33,176 nt of DNA from Bacteroidales bacterium (GCA_003565735.1 PXBB01000161.1:1-33176); one strand, 5' to 3'. Shown: positions 25,533 to 33,176, numbered from the stretch's first letter. The notes: generated from the sequence alone by a model not told the origin. Made by a program: numbers and translations.

Positions 25533-26183
25533 ATGTACCCAATTATTGCGCCATCACTATTATCTGCTAACTTTTTGGATTTAAAAAAAGATATTATAAT
25601 GTTGAACAAGAGTACTGCTGACTGGTTCCACATTGATGTGATGGATGGTGTTTTTGTGCCTAATATTTCTTTTGGGTTTTCAATTATTAAGCAAATAGCC
25701 TTGTTGGCAGAAAAACCTCTTGATGTGCATCTTATGATTGTTGATCCTGATCGCTACATTGAGAATTTTAAAAATGCCGGTGCCCATTGGCTAAGTGTGC
25801 AATATGAAGCATGCACACACTTGCACCGCACTGTGGGGCGTATTAAAAGCAATGATATGAAAGCCGGTGTGGTGCTTAATCCACATACACCGGTAACAGT
25901 ACTTGAAGATGTCATTTCCGACCTCGACTTGGTTTTACTCATGTCTGTTAATCCCGGTTTTGGGGGGCAGTCGTTTATAGAAAACACATATAACAAGATT
26001 GCAAACTTAAAAGAGCTTATCGAACGAAAAAATGCGCAGGCACTTATTCAGATAGACGGCGGTGTAAATGCATCAAATGCGTCGAAATTGGTAAATGCAG
26101 GTGCTCAAGTACTTGTGGCAGGCAACTATGTGTTTGGTGCCCCCGACCCTCATAAAGCGATTCAAAAACTTAAAGATATTTAA
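25533..26183 (+). CDS. rpe: Ribulose-phosphate 3-epimerase
   Basis: 216 residues, full length. A TIM-barrel enzyme of the pentose phosphate pathway interconverting ribulose 5-phosphate and xylulose 5-phosphate. All family motifs are present: APSLLSANF (6-14), metal residues H33 and D35 in WFHIDVMDG, PLDVHLMI with H66, MSVNPGFGGQSFI, IQIDGGVN and the phosphate-binding VAGNYVFG. It is monocistronic here, with the convergent yqgE gene 63 nt downstream. With prs it covers the route from pentose phosphates to PRPP. Confidence 0.98.
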   Translation: MYPIIAPSLLSANFLDLKKDIIMLNKSTADWFHIDVMDGVFVPNISFGFSIIKQIALLAEKPLDVHLMIVDPDRYIENFKNAGAHWLSVQYEACTHLHRTVGRIKSNDMKAGVVLNPHTPVTVLEDVISDLDLVLLMSVNPGFGGQSFIENTYNKIANLKELIERKNAQALIQIDGGVNASNASKLVNAGAQVLVAGNYVFGAPDPHKAIQKLKDI

Positions 26184-26246
26184 AAACTTTTCAACGGTTT
26201 ATTTGGTATGCAGCCAACAAGCCAATTTCAAAAGTTTAACATCAGC

Positions 26247-26819
26247 TTAATTTAATTGAGGATCAATTGGAGCAATAGACCATGTGTAATATTCATCACC
26301 CATTCTGCGCAAAATATTTTTCCATAAATTGTAAGGAGTGTTTTGCATTAGGTTATGATTTTTGTAGTCAACAATAAGCCAGGAAGATTCTTTAAGTTCA
26401 TCATTAAGCTGATTAGGCATCCAACCGGAATAACCTACAAAAAACTTGATGTCTGCAGGGGTGATTTTTCGAAGTAATATGAGTTCTTTTATCCTTTCAA
26501 CATCACCTCCGAAATAAAGATTTTCTTTAACTTTTACACTGTTTTCTATCTGATTGCCCAGAGTGTGTAGGTAAAATAAATTATTAGGTTTGACCGGACC
26601 TCCTAAATAAACACGGGCTTCAAAGCTGGGGAAGTCCTCAAGCAGTGTGTTAAGCTTAACATCTATGGGCTTATTAAGTATAAGACCAACAGTGCCCTCT
26701 TTGTTGTGTTCTGCCAATAAAACAACAGAGCGACTAAAATAGACGTCTTTTAAAAATGGCTCTGACAAAAGCAGCATGCCACTTTTAGGATGCTTATATG
26801 TCTTATACAAAGGGTCCAT
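26247..26819 (-). CDS. yqgE: YqgE/AlgH family protein
   Basis: 190 residues from ATG 26819. The UPF0301 (YqgE/AlgH) family is recognisable from GMLLLSEPFLKDVYFSRSVV, GTVGLILNKP, VYLGGPV and the later FVGYSGWMPNQLNDEL. It is a cytoplasmic protein of unclear biochemical role. Five residues before it, an alternative ATG at 26837 lies inside the -7 element at 26835-26842, so 26819 is preferred. Confidence 0.93.
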   Translation of the reverse strand: MDPLYKTYKHPKSGMLLLSEPFLKDVYFSRSVVLLAEHNKEGTVGLILNKPIDVKLNTLLEDFPSFEARVYLGGPVKPNNLFYLHTLGNQIENSVKVKENLYFGGDVERIKELILLRKITPADIKFFVGYSGWMPNQLNDELKESSWLIVDYKNHNLMQNTPYNLWKNILRRMGDEYYTWSIAPIDPQLN

Positions 26820-26834
26820 AATTATAATCAATAT

Positions 26835-26842
26835 CAAAATTA
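26835..26842 (-). promoter_or_regulatory. -7 promoter element of yqgE
   Basis: The minus strand reads TAATTTTG, 15 nt upstream of ATG 26819 and overlapping the alternative ATG at 26837. Confidence 0.6.
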
Positions 26843-26900
26843 TAAAAAAATGAGTTTCTTTATTATTTTTTCATTAAAATTGCAAAAATAATACCATGTT

Positions 26901-28295
26901 ATGAAAAAAACCGACAATTTGAAAACCTATCATAAATTAAGAAATAAGTATCCCTGCTTTATTTATGAGGGTTTTGAGGTCACAAAAGAGTCTAACTACA
27001 CAGAACTTGCTTTTTTATTTAATTTATCGGATAAGTATTTTTTTAAACCCAGACTTAAGCTATTTCTTAACGACGATGTAAAAATTGACAATTTGTCAGA
27101 ATCCCTGCTTGAGAATATTTTTTTTCATATAGGCATGATTGAAATGCTTAGCTACTGGAAAGCAACTTGCTCCCCCCGCATAATTATCAGGAACTACAAA
27201 CTTAATAACACCCAGTTGTCGTGGTGGAAAAAGCTTTACTATCATGGCTTAGGTGAGTTTTTTTACCTTAACGGTATAAAGCCCGATCTTGAAAATTTTG
27301 TGGTTTTCGAAAATGATGGTAAGCAAAAATTAGAACGAAAGAGCTTAAAATTAAGTGATAGCAATCTTATCCCAATGGGTGGTGGTAAAGATTCGGCTGT
27401 TACTTACGAGCTTCTGAGTAAAGCTTTTGAAGATAACACCTTATTCTTTTTAAATCCGGGTCAAATAGCTACTGAAGTGGCACATGCTAATGGTCAAAAA
27501 CCAAAAACAGTTGTCGTAGAAAGAACAATTTGTCCACAACTGCTGGCATTAAACAAAAAAGGGTTTTTAAACGGACACACACCTTTTTCAGCAGTATTAA
27601 GTTTTATAAGTTTATGGGTTGCTGCTTGCTATGGAACACGGCACTTGGTACTTTCTAACGAATCCAGTGCCAATGAATCTACTGTTGTAGGTACAAAAAT
27701 TAACCACCAATATTCCAAATCTTTTGAATACGAATACGATTTTCGCTTGTACACTTCTCAGTATATATCGCCGGATTTTAATTATTTCAGCTTTTTACGT
27801 CCGGTCAATGAGTTGCAGATAGGATGTTTATTTGGGCGGATGCCATCATATTTTTCAGTTTTTCGCAGCTGCAATGTGGGAAGCAAAAAAGGCGTGTGGT
27901 GCGGTCATTGTCCGAAGTGCCTTTTTACCTATATTATTTTAGCGCCCTTTATTAAGGAAAATAACATGATAGCCATTTTTGGCAAAAATCTTCTGGAGGA
28001 TCATTCTCTGAAAGAAACTTTTATGCAGCTGGTCGGGTTGTCTTCAACGAAGCCCTTTGAGTGCATTGGCACTATTAAAGAGGTTAATACAGCCTTGTGC
28101 ATGATAATCAAACAATCTCAATCTTCTCAATTGCCGCTACTGCTCAGTTTATACACCGAAACAGAAAATTACAAGCATTATATTAAAAATGATGATAAAC
28201 TTCTTTTAGAGCATTTGAACCATAAACATTTCCTACCGGAACCCCACTTAGAAGTTCTACTTAGAGCTTTAAAAAGGAGTACTAAGCATTTTTAA
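26901..28295 (+). CDS. murL: UDP-MurNAc-L-Ala-L-Glu epimerase (MurL)
   Basis: 464 residues. It resembles MurL of Xanthomonas, which uses ATP to epimerise the terminal L-Glu of UDP-MurNAc-L-Ala-L-Glu to D-Glu. Key features are the PP-loop-like nucleotide site PMGGGKDSAVT (158-168), SNESSANESTV (252-262), and a Cys cluster CGHCPKC (C334, C337, C340), also seen in MurL relatives. No signal peptide; cytoplasmic. The next gene, murD2-like, starts one base after its stop codon, the same pairing described in Xanthomonas, where MurD2 first adds L-Glu. No glutamate racemase gene (murI) is in this window, but its absence from the genome cannot be judged here. Confidence 0.88.
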   Translation: MKKTDNLKTYHKLRNKYPCFIYEGFEVTKESNYTELAFLFNLSDKYFFKPRLKLFLNDDVKIDNLSESLLENIFFHIGMIEMLSYWKATCSPRIIIRNYKLNNTQLSWWKKLYYHGLGEFFYLNGIKPDLENFVVFENDGKQKLERKSLKLSDSNLIPMGGGKDSAVTYELLSKAFEDNTLFFLNPGQIATEVAHANGQKPKTVVVERTICPQLLALNKKGFLNGHTPFSAVLSFISLWVAACYGTRHLVLSNESSANESTVVGTKINHQYSKSFEYEYDFRLYTSQYISPDFNYFSFLRPVNELQIGCLFGRMPSYFSVFRSCNVGSKKGVWCGHCPKCLFTYIILAPFIKENNMIAIFGKNLLEDHSLKETFMQLVGLSSTKPFECIGTIKEVNTALCMIIKQSQSSQLPLLLSLYTETENYKHYIKNDDKLLLEHLNHKHFLPEPHLEVLLRALKRSTKHF

Positions 28296-28296
28296 T

Positions 28297-29694
28297 ATGG
28301 GAAAGCTTATTAAAATATTGTCAGAAACTATTGAAGGTAAAAAGACGGCGATTCTAGGATTTGGACGCGAAGGACAATCTACGTACAAGCTGCTACGTCG
28401 CTACTGGCCAGAAAAAGAGATAGGCATTTTTGATAGTAACCAGAATGTTATTGACAATCCTCTTTTGAAAAATGACTCACGGCTGATGGTCTATACCGGA
28501 AAAGACTACCTTAATAACTTGAATGCTTATAATCAGATTTTTAAAAGTCCCGGAATTTCTGCTAAAACACTCCAAAAGATTGGCTATAAAAACAGTTTAA
28601 GCACGCAAGCTGATGTTTTTTTGGCAGCCTATGCCAGTCAAATCATTGGCATAACCGGAACCAAGGGCAAAAGTACCACATCCAGCTTGTTGTCTCATGT
28701 ATTATCCTCAGGCAACCGCCACTGTATTTTTGTGGGTAACATTGGGATTCCCCCTTTTGAGCTTGTTGACCACATAAAATCAAATACTTTTATTGTTTAC
28801 GAAATGTCATCACATCAGTTGGAGTTTGTACAACACGCTCCGCATATTGCCATATTTCTAAATATTTTTCAAGAGCATCTTGACCACTACGAAAATTATG
28901 AAGCCTATAAAAATGCCAAATGGCGCATAGGTCAATATCAAAATTCAAATGATTTTTTCATATACAATTACGATAATGAAGCGCTTCGGAAAAAAGTATC
29001 GACAACTGCATTAAAAAGCACATTAATACCTTATAGCCTGAACAAAATAAAAAGCCCTTACAGTATTTCCTTTCATCATAATAAAGTAGAAGCACAACTT
29101 CCGGTGGAACCTTTTAAAATAAGATTTAAAAACAATGTGCAAACAGTATTAAAAGGCCAGCATAATTTATCTAATATTTTGCCTGTTGTAGCCACATGTA
29201 AAATGCTGGGTCTTACGGAAGAGACCATATTAAAGGGCATTGCTGAGTTTAATGGACTGCCTCATCGCCTGGAGTATGTAGGGTGTCTGGCAGGTAAACA
29301 TTTTTATAACGATTCGATAGCAACAATTCCGGAGGCTACTATTGAAGCTGTAAAGACGATACGTGATATTGATGTAATAATAATTGGTGGCTATGATAGA
29401 GGCATTAACTACAATTCTTTTGTTGATTTTTTAAATGCATCAAGTATTCCGAATATAATTGCTATGGGGTCGGCAGGTTTAAATATATACAAAAAACTCT
29501 CCCGAAAAAAAAGTCAAAAAAACATAGTATATATTGATAATTTTGAGGCAGGTGTTAAACATGCTGTTGAACTTACCAATCGGGGAAGCAACTGTTTGCT
29601 GTCTCCGGCAGCTTCCAGTTACGATATGTTTGATGATTTTGCCGAGCGTGGCGATGCTTTCAAAAGCCTTGTGAAAAAGTACACCTCTTTATAA
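28297..29694 (+). CDS. murD2: MurD-type ligase, probably UDP-MurNAc-L-Ala-L-Glu ligase (MurD2)
   Basis: 465 residues, the normal size for MurD. The N-terminal nucleotide-substrate domain opens with AILGFGREGQST (18-29); the central ATPase has the P-loop GITGTKGKSTT (118-128), IVYEMSSHQLE and NIFQEHLDHY; the C-terminal domain has HRLEYVG, NDSIATIPEAT and SPAASSYDMFDDFAERG. The family catalyses ATP-dependent addition of glutamate to UDP-MurNAc-L-Ala. It follows murL with a 1-nt gap, so the pair is surely cotranscribed and probably coupled. That context favours the L-Glu-adding MurD2 type over the housekeeping D-Glu MurD, which would be expected in a dcw cluster; the substrate choice is inference. 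Confidence 0.88.
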   Translation: MGKLIKILSETIEGKKTAILGFGREGQSTYKLLRRYWPEKEIGIFDSNQNVIDNPLLKNDSRLMVYTGKDYLNNLNAYNQIFKSPGISAKTLQKIGYKNSLSTQADVFLAAYASQIIGITGTKGKSTTSSLLSHVLSSGNRHCIFVGNIGIPPFELVDHIKSNTFIVYEMSSHQLEFVQHAPHIAIFLNIFQEHLDHYENYEAYKNAKWRIGQYQNSNDFFIYNYDNEALRKKVSTTALKSTLIPYSLNKIKSPYSISFHHNKVEAQLPVEPFKIRFKNNVQTVLKGQHNLSNILPVVATCKMLGLTEETILKGIAEFNGLPHRLEYVGCLAGKHFYNDSIATIPEATIEAVKTIRDIDVIIIGGYDRGINYNSFVDFLNASSIPNIIAMGSAGLNIYKKLSRKKSQKNIVYIDNFEAGVKHAVELTNRGSNCLLSPAASSYDMFDDFAERGDAFKSLVKKYTSL

Positions 29695-29770
29695 GTCCTT
29701 ATAAATATGCTTGATTATTTATATGCGCTTCTCATATAACTAATATAAACAATCTGATAATTTCTTGTTT

Positions 29771-30160
29771 TTATTTTTCTGAGGTTTTTTCGTCTTTTTC
29801 TTTTTTAGTTTTAGTAGTTTTCGGTTTTGTTTCTTTTTTGGGTGCTATGTTCTCTTCCTTTTTTGTAGTTTTTTTTGTTGCAGCTTTCTTTACAGGTGCT
29901 TTTTTCTCTACAGTTTTTGCTTTTGTGGTTTTCGTGGTTTTTGTCTCCTTTTTCTCATCCACTTTTGAAGTGACATCATCCTTTGGTGCTTTTTCTGCTT
30001 TTTCTGCTTTTGCAACTTTTGCAGCTTTTACCTCTTCAGCTATCTCTGCTTCTTTTGCTTTTGGCACTGCAATACGTTGACTCTTTTTTCGGGGTCTAAG
30101 CACACCAAACGAACCTTTAATAATTTTGCCTCTTTTAGTTTTTTTGTCTCCTTTTCCCAT
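29771..30160 (-). CDS. 30S ribosomal protein bTHX with long Lys/Ala/Thr-rich tail
   Basis: 129 residues. Residues 1 to about 27 (MGKGDKKTKRGKIIKGSFG, then VLRPRKK) match ribosomal protein bTHX, a tiny peptide of the 30S head first known from Thermus. The remaining 100 or so residues are a low-complexity tail of Lys, Ala, Glu, Thr and Pro with repeats such as AKAEKAEKA, ETKTTKTTKAKT and KKAPVKKAATKKTTKK. This resembles histone H1 / Hc1-like DNA-binding tails. Bacteroidetes bTHX genes often carry some basic extension, but this one is long. It might bind rRNA or DNA; no function is shown. The start ATG 30160 gives the conserved MGKGD opening. Confidence 0.87.
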   Translation of the reverse strand: MGKGDKKTKRGKIIKGSFGVLRPRKKSQRIAVPKAKEAEIAEEVKAAKVAKAEKAEKAPKDDVTSKVDEKKETKTTKTTKAKTVEKKAPVKKAATKKTTKKEENIAPKKETKPKTTKTKKEKDEKTSEK

Positions 30161-30226
30161 AATTTTATTTTTTAATTAAATGTTATAAGTAAATTGCTCA
30201 TGGTAATGGAATTTTTGATAAACATG

Positions 30227-30234
30227 CAAATATA
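30227..30234 (-). promoter_or_regulatory. -7 promoter element of the bTHX gene
   Basis: The minus strand reads TATATTTG, 66 nt upstream of ATG 30160. Confidence 0.6.
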
Positions 30235-30336
30235 ATAATAAGTCTTTAGATAACAAAATTTAAGATTGCATTGTATTCTTTTTTATTTTTTTTTGGTTTT
30301 TGCAATTTTTTTAAAAACCATGTATGTATTTATAAT

Positions 30337-30344
30337 TACATTTG
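30337..30344 (+). promoter_or_regulatory. -7 promoter element of the DUF4878-like lipoprotein gene
   Basis: TACATTTG matches TAnnTTTG, 25 nt before ATG 30370. Confidence 0.65.
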
Positions 30345-30369
30345 CATCAATATTTGAATAAGCATAATC

Positions 30370-30729
30370 ATGAAAAAAATTACTACTGTTTTTTTATTAG
30401 CCTCATTACTTTTTGCCACAGGGTGTGGGAGTAGTTCGTCAACACCTGAAGAAGTTGCTGAGATGTTTGCAATGGCTATGGCCGAGCACGATTGGGAAAC
30501 AGCAAAAAAAGTATCCACAAAAGAAACACATCAAATGATTGAAACCATGAAGCAATTTGCAGCTGCTGGTGCATCACCGCGTGAAATAGTTTACGAAAAT
30601 ATGAACTGTGAAGTTGATGGCAACAGGACTGTGTGTACTTACCAGGTTAATGGCAATACTGAAAATCTAATGTTGGTTAAAGAAAATGATTTATGGCTTG
30701 TTGAAGAAAAGAAAGAAATGGATATTTAG
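30370..30729 (+). CDS. Small lipoprotein, DUF4878-like
   Basis: 119 residues. Signal sequence MKKITTVFLLASLLFATGC with lipobox ATGC and a Cys at 19, then a Ser-rich linker. The mature part (about 27-119) starts TPEEVAEMFAMAMAEHDWE and ends in strands NRTVCTYQVNG, NLMLVKENDLWLVEE, the pattern of the NTF2-like DUF4878 lipoproteins. Cys in NMNCEVDGNRTVCTYQ may form a disulfide. Probably envelope-anchored; function unknown. It is monocistronic, with btuB starting 479 nt later behind its own promoter and riboswitch. Confidence 0.82.
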   Translation: MKKITTVFLLASLLFATGCGSSSSTPEEVAEMFAMAMAEHDWETAKKVSTKETHQMIETMKQFAAAGASPREIVYENMNCEVDGNRTVCTYQVNGNTENLMLVKENDLWLVEEKKEMDI

Positions 30730-30855
30730 GAGTGGCTCATTCAAACTGTTTGCTTCATGCCACATCGTTTGTTGATTTGCAATAATGATTTTCCCCATAT
30801 TTACGAAGCACATACCCAGGTTATCAATGTTTTATAAAAAACTTCATTTCTAACT

Positions 30856-30875
30856 TGAACTTTCATGAACTTTCA
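30856..30875 (+). repeat. Tandem decamer TGAACTTTCA x2
   Basis: Two exact adjacent copies of TGAACTTTCA, ending 36 nt upstream of the btuB -7 element. This is a possible operator half-site pair or chance. Confidence 0.5.
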
Positions 30876-30911
30876 ACTTTTGTTTTTTATTTTTTTACAA
30901 GAAAATATATA

Positions 30912-30919
30912 TATATTTG
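30912..30919 (+). promoter_or_regulatory. -7 promoter element of the btuB riboswitch transcript
   Basis: TATATTTG matches TAnnTTTG and ends 10 nt before the 5' strand of riboswitch helix P1. Confidence 0.7.
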
Positions 30920-30929
30920 CCACACATTT

Positions 30930-31108
30930 ACGGTGTTCAAAAAATCATCTGTTGAATATATTTGAACTAAAAGGGAACCCCGTGGAAATCGGGGGCTGTG
31001 CCCGCAACTGTAAACTCTTTCGTTGATACGAAAAGTGCTATACAAGCCACTGTTTTTACCCCACAAAAATGGGAAGGCAGCACGAGAGTAAGCCAGGATA
31101 CCTGCCGT
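30930..31108 (+). ncRNA. Cobalamin (AdoCbl) riboswitch
   Basis: Conserved landmarks of the Cobalamin family appear in order: ACGGT at the 5' end pairing with CCGT at the 3' end (P1), AAAGGGAACCCCGTGGAAAT, GGGGCTGTGCCCGCAACTGTAA (split here as GCCCGCAACTGTAA at 31000-31013), GCCACTG at 31046-31052, GGGAAGGC, and the B12 box AGCCAGGATACCTGCC at 31091-31106. It lies in the 5' UTR of the BtuB gene, so cobalamin binding should lower receptor expression. The expression platform (31109-31208) shows only a weak ATGCTT/AAGCAT hairpin, so the on/off mechanism is not clear. Confidence 0.96.
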
Positions 31109-31208
31109 GAGTTTTTTTATTATTAAAATGCTTCGGGAAAAAAGCATGTAAAATACTTTTTCAAGTCAAAAAGATTTACCTTTTTCTCGGTTCATTAAAA
31201 AAATATAA

Positions 31209-33131
31209 ATGAACTTGAACATACGTATTTTTATAAAAATATTTGTGGTTTTTTGTCTAACATCCGGCTTGTTTGCTCAGGAGCCTTTGAAAGACACTAC
31301 TGAAATATTGAAAACTTTTACAGTCAATGCTCAGCGTTTAGAAGATTTTGGCGCCGGGATAAAATCTTTGCAGTTTGACAGTGCTACTCAGAGCCGATAT
31401 GTGCATAGCAGCTTATCTGACCTGATAGCATCTGAAACTGGCATATTCGTAAGAAGCTATCATAATGGAGGAATTGCAAGTGCTTCTTTTAGAGGTACTA
31501 ATGCTTCACATACAGCTGTAATATGGAACGGGTTCAATATTAATAACCCTATGAACGGACAAATGGATTTGTCATTAATACCTGTAAGTTTCACTGATGG
31601 TATAAAAATTCAATATGGTGGTGCCGGAGCCCTGTGGGGCAGTGGTGCTGTGGGAGGGGCTATTCATTTATCAGCAAAGTCGCGCTTTAATGAAGGTGTC
31701 AAAACTGAGTTATCTGCTGCTGCCGGTTCTTTTGGAAGTTACAGTACTAACTTATCTGTTGGCTATAGCAAATCCAAACATGTGAGCAGTATAAAATATT
31801 TTTATAACACTTCAGAAAATAATTTTACGTATATTAACAACTACTTGCCTGATGCGCCTAAGCTAAAACAGGAGCATGCAAGGTTTGAGGGGCGTGGTTT
31901 ATATGCAACACATCACAGGCTTATTAACAATAATCAAAGATTGAACTTATTTGTTTGGTATCAGCAAATCCAAAGGGAAATTCCCCCCACACTACTTGAA
32001 AGCATAAGCTTAGCACAACAAAAAGATAATAATATTAGAGTAAGTTCGGAATGGGCTAAATATATTAATAACAACTCTTTATTTTTTAGGGTTGCTTATT
32101 TTGATGATGCGCAGAATTATGAAAACCCTCTATCCAATACAGATGCAAGAAATGATTATCGCACTTTTGCAGCAGAAATTGAAAAAAATATCATTTGGAA
32201 GAGACACAAAATAAATACGGGTTCCAGCAATTCTTATATTTCGGCTATAGCATCAAATTATCAGAACTCTCACAACAGACTTACTAATACAATTTTTGCT
32301 TCATACAGTTATGAAAGTAAAAATGAAAGATTTTCTTACGTTTTGAGTGGGCGACAGGAGTGGATTGATATGAAAAGCTTGCCTTTTACTTATTCGACAG
32401 GGGCAGACTACAGGCTTTTTAATAATTTATTAGTTTTTGCTCAATTCTCAAAAGTGTTCAGAGTTCCTTCTCTTAATGATTTATTCTGGCAGCCTGGTGG
32501 TAATCAGAATTTAGAGCCTGAGTCGGGTTATACCCTACAGGCCGGTTTTAATTGGACTGTTGATAAAGGCAATTTTACTGTTGAAACAATGCCAACATTT
32601 TTTAACAGCATTATTGATAATTGGATATTATGGTTGCCCGTTGCCGGGTACTGGCGCCCTCAAAATCTTATGCAAGTATGGAGCAGAGGGCTTGAAACCA
32701 ACACATCTGTGACAGCTAAATTTCAACAATTAACGGCATGTCTCAGCCTTATGACTAATTACGTATTAGCAACCAGTCAAAAAGCCATATCCGATTCAGA
32801 TGCTTCGGTCGGGAAACAACTTTTATACACACCCATGTATAATGGTTTTGCTAAGTTTGATGTATTCTACAAATCATGGCATCTTTCTTATAAGCATAAC
32901 TATACGGGTTACAGATATGTTTCCAGCGATAATACACAATACCTTAAACCATATCATAAAGCCGATATTCACTTGTCTTACAACATAGATATCAAAAAAG
33001 TATCAACTTCATTTTTCATTCAATGTCACAACTTATGGAATGAAGTTTATGAAGTAGTTGCTATTAGACCCATGCCACTAAGGCATTTTAGAACCGGGAT
33101 AACACTCTCTTTTAATAACCCTGAATTATAA
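31209..33131 (+). CDS. btuB: TonB-dependent vitamin B12 receptor
   Basis: 640 residues. Signal peptide ending LTSGLFAQ (about residue 24). The N-terminal plug (about 35-155) shows SLSDLIASETGIFVRSY, SASFRGTNASHTAVIWNGF and the QYGGAGALWGSGAVGGAIHL motif. The remainder is a 22-strand type barrel with RVPSLNDLFWQPGGNQNLEPES, the highly conserved TonB receptor segment, and ends with aromatic/hydrophobic strands (FRTGITLSF). It imports cobamides across the outer membrane using TonB energy. The cobalamin riboswitch upstream gives strong support for the B12 ligand. A new ATG starts 13 nt downstream, so an operon probably continues off the right edge. Confidence 0.95.
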   Translation: MNLNIRIFIKIFVVFCLTSGLFAQEPLKDTTEILKTFTVNAQRLEDFGAGIKSLQFDSATQSRYVHSSLSDLIASETGIFVRSYHNGGIASASFRGTNASHTAVIWNGFNINNPMNGQMDLSLIPVSFTDGIKIQYGGAGALWGSGAVGGAIHLSAKSRFNEGVKTELSAAAGSFGSYSTNLSVGYSKSKHVSSIKYFYNTSENNFTYINNYLPDAPKLKQEHARFEGRGLYATHHRLINNNQRLNLFVWYQQIQREIPPTLLESISLAQQKDNNIRVSSEWAKYINNNSLFFRVAYFDDAQNYENPLSNTDARNDYRTFAAEIEKNIIWKRHKINTGSSNSYISAIASNYQNSHNRLTNTIFASYSYESKNERFSYVLSGRQEWIDMKSLPFTYSTGADYRLFNNLLVFAQFSKVFRVPSLNDLFWQPGGNQNLEPESGYTLQAGFNWTVDKGNFTVETMPTFFNSIIDNWILWLPVAGYWRPQNLMQVWSRGLETNTSVTAKFQQLTACLSLMTNYVLATSQKAISDSDASVGKQLLYTPMYNGFAKFDVFYKSWHLSYKHNYTGYRYVSSDNTQYLKPYHKADIHLSYNIDIKKVSTSFFIQCHNLWNEVYEVVAIRPMPLRHFRTGITLSFNNPEL

Positions 33132-33144
33132 ACAAATTTGAAAA

Positions 33145-33176
33145 ATGAAAACAGAAAAAATGAAAACAGAAAGAAA
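33145..33176 (+). CDS. Start of a downstream gene (partial, right edge)
   Basis: ATG 33145 lies 13 nt after the btuB stop and stays open to the edge (MKTEKMKTER). The first codons contain a 15-bp tandem duplication (ATGAAAACAGAAAAA-like) with a second in-frame ATG at 33160, so the true start may be either. Being the next gene of a riboswitch-controlled btuB unit, it may be involved in cobalamin uptake, but nothing of the protein can be identified from ten codons. Confidence 0.4.
   Translation, partial: MKTEKMKTER

Noticed and set aside
29688-29705. TTTATAA/TTATAAA hairpin after murD2 as a terminator
   Set aside because: All A/T, 7 bp, overlapping the stop codon and without a U-tract; chance is likely in such AT-rich DNA.
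29838-30080. Plus-strand frame rich in Phe/Val opposite the bTHX tail
   Set aside because: It is the complement of Lys/Glu/Ala codons of the low-complexity tail and not a membrane protein gene.

Overview
The window looks like an AT-rich chromosomal segment from a member of the Bacteroidota, probably an anaerobic or microaerophilic Bacteroidales-like lineage. Four things point there. About twenty gene starts are preceded by the Bacteroidetes -7 promoter element TAnnTTTG, and Shine-Dalgarno sites are mostly absent. One protein ends in a type IX secretion (T9SS) sorting domain. Bacteroidetes-type families are present (DUF5606, long bTHX, DUF4878 lipoprotein, TonB-dependent BtuB). The gene order prs-rplY-pth is familiar from this phylum. 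Rubrerythrin and a high-molecular-weight rubredoxin suggest an oxygen-sensitive lifestyle.

Layout. 1-3406 (minus) is the N-terminal 1135 codons of a giant secreted repeat protein that runs off the left edge: signal peptide, adhesin-type domain, fibronectin III-like domain, then at least 15 cysteine-paired modules of about 51 residues. 3990-5281 (minus) is an oxidative/nitrosative-stress pair (Hrb-like flavoprotein-rubredoxin, then rubrerythrin). 5544-7448 (plus) holds a LytTR response regulator and tatA-tatC. 7601-9703 (minus) holds fabI and a T9SS-sorted protein. tRNA-Pro(GGG) is at 9827-9899. 10183-13879 (plus) holds an ATP-type PEP carboxykinase carrying an unexplained extra C-terminal region of about 222 residues, then DUF5606 and pyrK. 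13898-16591 (minus) holds a membrane-anchored MsrB-MsrA fusion and a PLP aminotransferase. 16943-21814 (plus) holds prs, rplY (with a perfect terminator), pth, an HD phosphohydrolase and lpxD. 22001-23718 (minus) is a translationally coupled methyltransferase and membrane glycosyltransferase. 23934-26819 holds a MORN-like lipoprotein, an outer-membrane barrel protein, rpe and yqgE. 26901-29694 (plus) is a murL-murD2-like pair for an alternative route to D-Glu in peptidoglycan. 29771-30160 (minus) is ribosomal protein bTHX with a long histone-H1-like tail. 30370-33131 (plus) holds a small lipoprotein, then a cobalamin riboswitch controlling btuB.

Most genes are housekeeping: cell envelope (FabI, LpxD, MurL/MurD, OMPs), translation (tRNA, L25, bTHX, Pth) and central carbon/nucleotide metabolism (PckA, Rpe, Prs, PyrK). 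I see no prophage, insertion sequence, CRISPR array or defence island. The items most worth a second look are the PckA C-terminal fusion, the MurL-MurD2 pair, the bTHX/H1-like tail, the 459-bp higher-order periodicity in the giant repeat gene, and the Cys-rich tail of FabI.
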